Below are positions 30,034 through 36,277 of a stretch of 36,277 bases of DNA, piece after piece (the stretch's first letter is position 1; the number at the start of each line of letters is the position of its first letter). This DNA is from a virus. The stretch is from positions 1 to 36,277 of IMG/VR virus record IMGVR_UViG_3300021407_000029; one strand, given 5' to 3'. The notes beneath the pieces were generated by a model. It ran no database searches and had not been told where the DNA came from. It was given only the letters and a program-made list of their open reading frames with translations. A program made the position numbers and the translations under genes.

Positions 30034-30582
30034 TCATGTTTTTAGGTACTCGATTACTATGACAGTAGTAGTAAAAGCACTCATATTGCTAGTTGTTTGA
30101 ACATTAATATTTGTATTATCAGGCCAGCAATTTATAGGTTTAGTTATATCACTCGGATCAAAACTTGGCAGAATAACTCCCGCAACTCCAGGGTTTGTTG
30201 AGGCTCCATAGACCCTAGTAAATGTTGTTCCGGAATTAACTGCAATATTATGCGGCACTGATTTTATACTTGAATTAGGTAGCGCACCAAAATTAACGAC
30301 CATTCTATAATCGGGTCGAGGGATAGGCTGGACATTGGTGGAAGAATTATAAGAAGGATTACTAAAAAACCGTTGTCCGTTAACAAACTCTGTAAGTTGA
30401 TAGATACCTGTGTCTTTTGTATTGAGAACGGTGGCCATCTTTCCAAGATTTTGGTAAAGACGAACAAGTAATTCTTTAAACTCAGGTGTTATTTCATCGA
30501 GTTGCTGTACTTGCTGAACATCCCATATAAAATTCGTTTCAACAAACGCACCAACCTGGGTGAAATTAATTTGACCTGCCAT
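30034..30582 (-). CDS. Structural protein, tail-module, family not recognised
   Basis: This 182-residue protein begins MAGQINFTQVGAFVETNFIWDVQQV with a mixed alpha start, and continues with beta-rich, Asn/Thr-rich strands that end TTVIVIEYLK. It follows the 817-residue hub protein with no gap. A tail appendage or needle/plug is possible given its trimer-like composition. The family is not certain. Confidence 0.65.
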   Translation of the reverse strand: MAGQINFTQVGAFVETNFIWDVQQVQQLDEITPEFKELLVRLYQNLGKMATVLNTKDTGIYQLTEFVNGQRFFSNPSYNSSTNVQPIPRPDYRMVVNFGALPNSSIKSVPHNIAVNSGTTFTRVYGASTNPGVAGVILPSFDPSDITKPINCWPDNTNINVQTTSNMSAFTTTVIVIEYLKT

Positions 30583-33036
30583 TTATTGCATCCTTCCAGC
30601 GCGCATAGTATACAACGTTATAGCTTCCATCTCAAAATCATTGAGAGATATTCCCGGATTAATCATTTGGTTAGAAGAGAGACTCATGACAAGTTCAACG
30701 TTCTCAGTTACCGCTTGAAAGAATACAGGGTGCCATAGTAAGGATTGATATTGTTCCATCGGGTAAAGTGCTGGGTCATATGCAGTCGTTTCTAAAATAG
30801 AATTACCCATAATAGATGTTGTTTCATTACCTGCTTCTATCATCGATATTTGAGAATCATTTGGATAATAGTCAACAGTTATTTGACCACCAGAGAACGG
30901 TATTTTTTTCCCATTGGTATCAACAGATAAATCAGTTTTCTGTACCGCAAAATCAACCCTACCCAGGAATACGTTAGTATCCTCTTTATCGTAAGGATTA
31001 AACTGCTTGGTGTTTATAAATATATTAGAGACACGAGCAATTGTTCCTCCTCCAAGATATGTTCCCGAAATTAATGGTGGAATTTGTGTGCCATTTATTA
31101 TTCGGTCAGCAGTATTAATGGCTATTGTATTTCCATCTGCACTAACCGATGCGACAGCGTATATGGAGCCATTCAGGTAAGTAGATGTTGCAGGATCAGC
31201 AGTGACTATATTCTCAAGCAAAATAAAGTCTCCATCTGCTGGAAATTCCATAGTATTCTGCGCTAGATTATTATGGTAGATAACCATAGTTATAATACCA
31301 GTCGCTGCAATAGTTAAGGTTGTAATTTGTGCTGATGCCGCATTTCTTGAGGACTCTGGATTAAGCAATAAGACAAACCCTTCGGGGGTTCCTGATGCTA
31401 TTTGGCGGACGTTTGCTGCGCTCACTCCTGCAATCCAATCTCCATTTGATACTTCCCATGTAGCAGGAACTGATGATGCCCAAGTGGTATCCGATTGTTG
31501 CTCAAAATATCCAAACGCCGTAAAGCAATCATCATTAAAAGCCCATGTTCCCAAAGCATAATTATAAACCATTATCTGATCAGGAAAGGTGATAGTTCCA
31601 GATGCTTGACCTTCTTGTGAAACAAATGCCCAATATACTAATTCTTTTTGATAGTCTCGTATACCTTGTGTTCTAATAACACTTGTCGGCTCAGAAGAGA
31701 AGTCTTCAAATATTTCGTCTGGTATTTTGTTATCTATACGCTGAACGTTGGATCCATTACAAGCATGTATGCCCGTATTACCAACTGTTAATATATCTTT
31801 ATCAAATGCTACTGTTGAGAAAGTGGATTGAGAACCTAATTCAGTATTAAGCTTATTCCACTCAAACGGTTTAACTTGGTTTCCCGTATAAGCTATTTCC
31901 CATGAACTGCGCTCGAAATAGACAATAAGTCTGTCTTTAACAAATTCAGCTGATATTATCTGCTCTTCAGTTGAAGCATCAAGATATCCTGCGCCTGCAT
32001 ATATATAGTTATTACCTACAGCTCCAGCAGCGTTATCTTGTTGGTTTTCTTCGTACCATGCATTTCGAGCTAATGGATTACCAAAAAAGCTGTAACGACA
32101 CCGTTGAGGGTAAGCAGTTGCGGTTCCAGTTCCAGTAGTAGAACTATTATCATTCTCTATGGTATTAAGTAAAAGTAAATGTCCCTTAAAGGGTACTATG
32201 ATTCGAGCAGTTTGGACAAATGGTCCCGTGAACGGTGCTAATGGGGTGCCAGCTGGTGAAGGTAGAAAGAAAATTCCATTGGCTGTGCTCCCTAACATTG
32301 GAACCCATGTAGCAGCAGCTGTTCCAGCGTTAGCTGAATACCATATTGGATCATCAGTTGCTCCAGGAGAAGAACCACCAACTTGAGCATTAAAATTAGT
32401 AACGTATATAACGGTCGTTCCCGGCAGACCTTGCCAATTAGTTGACCAGTAATAGTCAGTATTATTACCATGCCATAATGCATTTCCTGACCGCTGCCAT
32501 CCTGAACCAGGAATGAATATATACGCAAATTCGGTATCAAAAGCTAATGTGGGATGATTATTTATAGTTCCTGATTCATATTGAGTAATGCCCATTACTG
32601 GTAAAGATGGATACCAATATACGGTTGATAAAGCTCCACCGGTAAAAGTTACTGTATTAGGACTTGTGGTGCTATCTATAACTGCGCTCACACCCGGGTT
32701 AGTAGATAAAGTTGCTACTCCTGCACCCAATTGGTAAACATTAAATAGATCTGATCCCAGTGAAAATGTCTGTCCTAATACTAACTGTGGCGTGTGACCC
32801 GATACGTTCGCTGGCAGACTTATTGATGTGTTAGCATTAGTACCCAAACTCACTCGCAACCTAGACAATAGTGGAGTTATTCCCATAAGAGTTGAGCCAA
32901 ATCGTTTCCTTACTCGGCCACGATAAACATAAGCATTTTCAAGTTCAGTAAAAGCATCGTCTAATACCATCCACTTACGTGTATCAGTTTGAAGACCTGT
33001 CTTAAAAGGCGATATAAGAAATTTATCGAATGGCAT
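30583..33036 (-). CDS. Large tail hub / stabilisation protein (P22 gp10-like by position)
   Basis: This 817-residue beta-rich structural protein has residues 33-48 reading ENAYVYRGRVRKRFGS. This is typical of large tail-hub and DNA-stabilisation proteins of short-tailed phages, in which an N..(V/I)...G..(R/K)KR.G signature recurs. Downstream segments such as YWAFVSQEGQ and DQIMVYNYALGTWAF resemble beta-propeller blades. It lies after the connector genes and before the ejection-like proteins, the normal order in P22-like phages. It is the largest gene in the window. Confidence 0.72.
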   Translation of the reverse strand: MPFDKFLISPFKTGLQTDTRKWMVLDDAFTELENAYVYRGRVRKRFGSTLMGITPLLSRLRVSLGTNANTSISLPANVSGHTPQLVLGQTFSLGSDLFNVYQLGAGVATLSTNPGVSAVIDSTTSPNTVTFTGGALSTVYWYPSLPVMGITQYESGTINNHPTLAFDTEFAYIFIPGSGWQRSGNALWHGNNTDYYWSTNWQGLPGTTVIYVTNFNAQVGGSSPGATDDPIWYSANAGTAAATWVPMLGSTANGIFFLPSPAGTPLAPFTGPFVQTARIIVPFKGHLLLLNTIENDNSSTTGTGTATAYPQRCRYSFFGNPLARNAWYEENQQDNAAGAVGNNYIYAGAGYLDASTEEQIISAEFVKDRLIVYFERSSWEIAYTGNQVKPFEWNKLNTELGSQSTFSTVAFDKDILTVGNTGIHACNGSNVQRIDNKIPDEIFEDFSSEPTSVIRTQGIRDYQKELVYWAFVSQEGQASGTITFPDQIMVYNYALGTWAFNDDCFTAFGYFEQQSDTTWASSVPATWEVSNGDWIAGVSAANVRQIASGTPEGFVLLLNPESSRNAASAQITTLTIAATGIITMVIYHNNLAQNTMEFPADGDFILLENIVTADPATSTYLNGSIYAVASVSADGNTIAINTADRIINGTQIPPLISGTYLGGGTIARVSNIFINTKQFNPYDKEDTNVFLGRVDFAVQKTDLSVDTNGKKIPFSGGQITVDYYPNDSQISMIEAGNETTSIMGNSILETTAYDPALYPMEQYQSLLWHPVFFQAVTENVELVMSLSSNQMINPGISLNDFEMEAITLYTMRAGRMQ

Positions 33037-33045
33037 GCTATCCCC

Positions 33046-33708
33046 TTAATAAGATGTTGGTATACCAATAATTGAATAGAAGAACTGCGTAAAGTTAGTA
33101 GGATTACCTGATGTAGTTCTGCTTGATTGGTAGACAGTGATATTTTGTCCACCTGTCAGTGCTGCTTGAGCATTGAACGATGATTTTGGATCGCTACTGC
33201 CATTAGCTATGGGAGTTAACTGAATATTAAACACCTGAGAAAATGCAGGGAATCCGCCAGGAAGAGGGATAACATATGATCCAGCGGCAACATTACCTGT
33301 ATTACCTCTTCCCCACATCCATAAAATGCCTCCGCCAAGATATGCCCAACCATTTGAGTTGTTTCCTGGCGCTGAAGTTACACTTAAAATTGATCCTGTG
33401 ATGGGGATTTGCATAACGGTAGTTTGGTTAGTTTTGTTCACATATAATTCATTCTGCCCTGTAACAGGATCAGTTGCTGAATAAATGCCGACGTTGCCAG
33501 CAGCAAAAGAAGCGCCTGATGGTGGGATAGATCCAGCTTGCGTAGGTAGATATATCCAATTAAATCCTGAATTAGCATTGATACTTGCCGATGAAGGATT
33601 AGTATTGCCTGCAATAGCACCAAGAATAGTAAAGTTATTGAGAATATTCCCTTGCGATACCGAAAGTTGATCAGTAGGTTGTGGAATGTTTGGTAAAAAT
33701 ACTGGCAT
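33046..33708 (-). CDS. Structural protein, beta-rich
   Basis: This 220-residue Gly/Asn/Ser/Thr-rich protein begins MPVFLPNIPQPTDQLSVSQG and ends in an aromatic segment (FTQFFYSIIGIPTSY). Its centre includes GSDPKSSFNAQ. Such composition is typical of tail-hub or fibre-like virion proteins. It lies between connector and hub genes, so a role in the head-tail junction or tail tip is likely. No named family recognised. Confidence 0.65.
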   Translation of the reverse strand: MPVFLPNIPQPTDQLSVSQGNILNNFTILGAIAGNTNPSSASINANSGFNWIYLPTQAGSIPPSGASFAAGNVGIYSATDPVTGQNELYVNKTNQTTVMQIPITGSILSVTSAPGNNSNGWAYLGGGILWMWGRGNTGNVAAGSYVIPLPGGFPAFSQVFNIQLTPIANGSSDPKSSFNAQAALTGGQNITVYQSSRTTSGNPTNFTQFFYSIIGIPTSY

Positions 33709-33710
33709 AG

Positions 33711-33794
33711 TTAATCTTCTTTCTTCATATACATATCAAATAAATATAGTGCACCGAGACTTAAAACAACACAGAAAATAAGTAACTTTACCAT
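33711..33794 (-). CDS. 27-residue membrane micro-protein between connector and tail genes
   Basis: ATG at 33794 overlaps the end of the connector gene (ATGGTAA) and the frame ends two bases before the start of the 220-residue gene. The chain MVKLLIFCVVLSLGALYLF forms one hydrophobic helix followed by a basic end (DMYMKKED). Its neat fit between genes suggests that it is translated. Role unknown; a holin-like or assembly-associated helix is speculative. Confidence 0.45.
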   Translation of the reverse strand: MVKLLIFCVVLSLGALYLFDMYMKKED

Positions 33795-34960
33795 TGTCCA
33801 AATCCCCATCCGCCGCCTGAATTATTACCACCACCCATACCACCAGCGCTTTCAACGTAGATAGTATAACTACGTTCATTGGTGAGTTGGACAACAGTTC
33901 TACGATTACATAGGTTTTCTTGTTTTCTGTATTCAGGCAATATCATTTGCACCGATTCAAGATCCATTCTGTCTTCAAATATCTTCTTGCTACAGCCATA
34001 AGCAATATATTGCCACCATTCCTCTAATTCAGGAACAGAAGATGTTTGTAATAATTGCGCTGGTCGTGCGTACACTTCAAAGTTAATTTGATATGGTTGA
34101 TCTGGTACCGGCCTCAATATGAAATTATTATCAAAAAAACACATTGCCTGAGGCATAGAAACAGGTTTTGGAACTGTCTGGCTATTAATCTGTTGGCCAC
34201 TTCTAGGAGCAAACGGAAAAGTGATAACAAATTGGCCAGTTGTGTAATTTATATAGTTGTTAGCGAGTATACCGCCGCTCCCTGGAGCGTAGGGAGGTGC
34301 CGCTAACGGCTGATTCGGTGGAACGGGTTGAGTTCCTGGAGTATATAAATTTCCCCATATTGTGGGGTTACCAGTTGTCGCATCCAGAACAGGAACATCT
34401 ATTAATGATAAACCATTACCATTAAGATCAACTGATTCGAATAGAACATTATTTTTAACAAGGCATATTTGTTGTTGTAAATTCTGTGGAATAATTGCGA
34501 ATTGTTGCAATGGAATAAATCCAGTAAACGTAGTAGTTATACCATCACCAACTTGGTTTAATAGAACTCTACTGGTTATATTTGGATATAAGTTAAAAAA
34601 TTCTTGTCGTGATTGCGTATAAAATGATTGATACCCAGCGACATATAAAGGCGGATGAACCGTAAGATATAGATTCTGAAAGTTATAAAGAGGTTGTTGA
34701 GTTGCATCGGAAGCGTTACCAAAACCAATTATTGAAGTTGGATAAACATCTTGATACGGATTACACCAGAACTTAAATACCTGTCGTAGATTAAATGTTC
34801 TGAGATGTTCTGGAAAATCATACATCACAAAAGTATTAATATAATTATTAAGATCATCAGTTGTAAGCTGCGCTTCACTCGGGGATCGAGTAATTCGACG
34901 AACTTTTTGTTGTATTGCCGCAAGTGTCATACCGGGGGCATTTGTTGGATAAGTTGCCAA
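33788..34960 (-). CDS. Head-to-tail connector / tail adaptor protein
   Basis: This 390-residue protein opens MATYPTNAPGMTLAAIQQKV with a helical LTTDDLNNYINTFVMYDFPEHL that fits adaptor proteins bound beneath the portal. The C-terminal half has YARPAQLLQTSSVPELEEWW followed by a helical KKIFEDRMDLESVQMILPEY segment, a pattern I associate with gp4/gp8-like connectors. The Gly/Asn tail is unusual. It lies directly after the 121-residue gene and before the hub. Confidence 0.68.
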   Translation of the reverse strand: MATYPTNAPGMTLAAIQQKVRRITRSPSEAQLTTDDLNNYINTFVMYDFPEHLRTFNLRQVFKFWCNPYQDVYPTSIIGFGNASDATQQPLYNFQNLYLTVHPPLYVAGYQSFYTQSRQEFFNLYPNITSRVLLNQVGDGITTTFTGFIPLQQFAIIPQNLQQQICLVKNNVLFESVDLNGNGLSLIDVPVLDATTGNPTIWGNLYTPGTQPVPPNQPLAAPPYAPGSGGILANNYINYTTGQFVITFPFAPRSGQQINSQTVPKPVSMPQAMCFFDNNFILRPVPDQPYQINFEVYARPAQLLQTSSVPELEEWWQYIAYGCSKKIFEDRMDLESVQMILPEYRKQENLCNRRTVVQLTNERSYTIYVESAGGMGGGNNSGGGWGFGQW

Positions 34961-34968
34961 GAGAACTC

Positions 34969-35334
34969 CTAACTTGCTGAGTGAGGCAGGGTATTCTGTA
35001 CCGCTGCGGTTAATATATCGTTGTTTTCTGCAAAAGCATTACATTGCGGGTACTGAGATGTTAATGGATATTTTGTTGGTGTAATAAAAGGATCATAGAA
35101 CGTTGTATCAATCGTGATATCAAAAGTTGTAGGCGAGGTAACAACTATAGGTCCAAACTGCTGATTTGCTTGTCCCATTCCATATCCGAGGGGTATATCT
35201 AAACGGACAATCGTGCCTGAAATATATAAATGGGCGAATGTAGTGGTCACTGAAGCAGGATTGGCATTAGTTATTCCAGCAATAATTCGCATTGCTGGCT
35301 GAAAAATAGGATTGGGGTATGCAAGTTGGGTCAT
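34969..35334 (-). CDS. Small FCCH-like virion protein
   Basis: This 121-residue protein has an ITNANPASVTTTFAHLYISG segment (~20-39) followed by a (V)RLDIPLGYGMG strand and SPTTFDITIDTTFYDPF, the layout of an FCCH-like module. The 408-residue protein encoded next to the capsid has the same type of module. It starts 18 bases after the 136-residue gene and precedes the connector. A minor head-tail joining or decoration protein is probable. Confidence 0.65.
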   Translation of the reverse strand: MTQLAYPNPIFQPAMRIIAGITNANPASVTTTFAHLYISGTIVRLDIPLGYGMGQANQQFGPIVVTSPTTFDITIDTTFYDPFITPTKYPLTSQYPQCNAFAENNDILTAAVQNTLPHSAS

Positions 35335-35351
35335 AGGTTACCTCTTTAAAA

Positions 35352-35762
35352 CTACAGGTTTTCTACTTGGATAATCTGTTTATCGGAAGTTAACTCTTCA
35401 ATATCCATAAATTCTAATGATTGGAATGAACAGCGTCTCACTCTCTGGCTAACTTTAGAAAGCGGTTTGTTATTTTCATCCATCATGAATGAATGAACAG
35501 GGTAAGAACACTCTTTATTAAGATGCCTTGCTACACCTAAAGGTAATGAGTAAATTTCACCGTCTACCAATTTGTAGTTCTCAACTTTATCTTCTTTCCA
35601 TTTCTTAAAACAAAATTCCATCTGACCACCAGGTACTTCATGGAATCTGAAAACACCTTTTACCATCTCACGGTCTTTATCGCGTAGATATTTGTAGTTA
35701 GGTTTTATTGCAGGTGCTACTGATGCACTCGCGCTCGATGATACTAATGCTTCTTTTGCCAT
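35352..35762 (-). CDS. Conserved-type head-module protein, 136 residues
   Basis: This protein has an Ala/Ser-rich start, then a compact alpha/beta core (KYLRDKDREMVKGVFRFHEV, GGQMEFCFKKWKEDKVENY, LVDGEIYSLPLGVARHLNKE). Lengths and segments like these recur next to capsid and connector genes in short-tailed phages. A head-completion or head-lining protein is possible. It starts ~120 bases after the 408-residue gene, separated by hairpins. I know no named family. Confidence 0.62.
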   Translation of the reverse strand: MAKEALVSSSASASVAPAIKPNYKYLRDKDREMVKGVFRFHEVPGGQMEFCFKKWKEDKVENYKLVDGEIYSLPLGVARHLNKECSYPVHSFMMDENNKPLSKVSQRVRRCSFQSLEFMDIEELTSDKQIIQVENL

Positions 35763-35786
35763 ACTTTTCTCTTTTCGTTTTAAACG

Positions 35787-35841
35787 CCGTCGCTTTAAAG
35801 CTATGACGGTTTTAAATGGAGAGGGTTTTTATACCCCCTCC
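35787..35841. terminator. Two adjacent hairpins between virion genes
   Basis: CCGTC/GACGG (35787-35809, around a GCTTTAAAGC palindrome) and an imperfect 8-bp GGAGAGGG/CCCCCTCC hairpin (35818-35841) fill the 120-bp gap after the 408-residue gene. Without a U-tract they are weak terminators or regulatory structures. Confidence 0.4.
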
Positions 35842-35882
35842 ACTAGTATCTGAATATAACTAGATGCTAGTTACTCTATTAC

Positions 35883-36277
35883 TTATAACCCACCGTAGGT
35901 AGATTTACCAGCTAACCAATACATGGTATCGCCAGTTGCAACGTTACCTGAAGACCAAGCTACAGAACCAGAAGGTCCTAAGATTGGTGTGGTTAACTCA
36001 AGGCCATTACCACCTGTTCCTAGAATCATTCCGAGGAATCCTGTGTTAACAGTAGAGTCAGCGAGAATACCTGTATTTGTATTGAAGATCTGTTGACCAG
36101 CAATTTCAGGTACCACTAATCCAAGTGTTACTAAAGCAGTTGCAGTATCTTCGCCAAAAGGAGTAACTTCTGGGAAAGAACTTGGCTGCTGAGCAATTGT
36201 TGGATAAGTAAACGCGGTGTAAGCGCTAGTATCTATATTGATAGTGAAGTTGTAATCATCAACAATACTATCTACGA
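35883..36277 (-). CDS. Virion-associated protein with FCCH-like domain, C-terminal part (same gene as 1-982)
   Basis: This is the right-hand part of the 408-residue gene, read through the terminal overlap. The segment unique to this end encodes the last 81 residues, ending GDTMYWLAGKSTYGGL with TAA at 35883. It includes a Gly/Thr-rich beta segment (GFLGMILGTGGNGLELTTPI). An ATG at 36116 opens a shorter frame but is not the true start. See the entry at 1-982 for the domain description. Confidence 0.8.
   Translation of the reverse strand, partial: VDSIVDDYNFTINIDTSAYTAFTYPTIAQQPSSFPEVTPFGEDTATALVTLGLVVPEIAGQQIFNTNTGILADSTVNTGFLGMILGTGGNGLELTTPILGPSGSVAWSSGNVATGDTMYWLAGKSTYGGL
36128..36277. repeat. 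Terminal overlap, right copy
   Basis: This copy is identical to bases 1-150 except at 36145 and 36271. It joins the contig ends in frame within the 408-residue virion gene. Confidence 0.9.

Noticed and set aside
1-36277. CRISPR array or insertion sequence
   Set aside because: No regularly spaced direct repeats and no transposase frame were seen on either strand.

Overview
This window is essentially a complete genome of a tailed phage. Its first 150 bases recur at the right end (36128-36277) with two mismatches, and one open reading frame runs in frame through that overlap. The molecule is therefore circular or circularly permuted, with a unit length of about 36,127 bp. The DNA is AT-rich. 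The gene set points to a short-tailed (podovirus-like) phage of an unidentified bacterium: a P22-type portal of about 700 residues, an N4-gp56-type major capsid protein, a TerL packaging ATPase, connector and ejection-like proteins, and no tail tape-measure or sheath. I see no integrase, DNA polymerase, RNA polymerase, tRNA or CRISPR array.

Layout. Almost everything runs on the minus strand, in the order: replication initiator (18600), RusA resolvase, TerS candidate, small accessory genes, TerL (14559), more small genes, a 318-bp non-coding leader, portal, a cassette of very basic small proteins, groES-groEL, a scaffold-like protein, M15 endolysin, a membrane-anchored small protein, and the major capsid gene. 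It continues with a 408-residue virion protein that crosses the contig ends, connectors, a large hub protein, ejection-like proteins, and fibre/appendage genes ending at a bidirectional terminator near 21.7 kb. The plus strand holds an early operon (19.1-21.6 kb) built around an ERF single-strand annealing protein, and a small cassette at 27.4-27.9 kb with two Arc-like (ribbon-helix-helix-type) genes and its own consensus promoter.

Control. The early operon and an excisionase/MerR-like HTH gene diverge from one short region (19039-19085). There, two sigma70-type promoters overlap a single palindromic operator, which looks like a genetic switch. The capsid gene has its own promoter and a hairpin abutting its ribosome binding site. 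The groES-groEL pair is set off by an upstream terminator.

Most notable points. (1) The major capsid gene is split by a group I intron whose LAGLIDADG homing endonuclease is encoded antisense to the capsid gene. (2) The phage carries both chaperonin subunits inside its head-assembly cluster. (3) The portal has no AUG/GUG/UUG codon at its conserved N terminus; an AUU start with a good Shine-Dalgarno is the best candidate, preceded by a structured non-coding leader. (4) The plus-strand Arc-like cassette is embedded in the minus-strand tail module. (5) Several intergenic regions carry perfect 12-14-bp inverted repeats with long loops and no U-tract.
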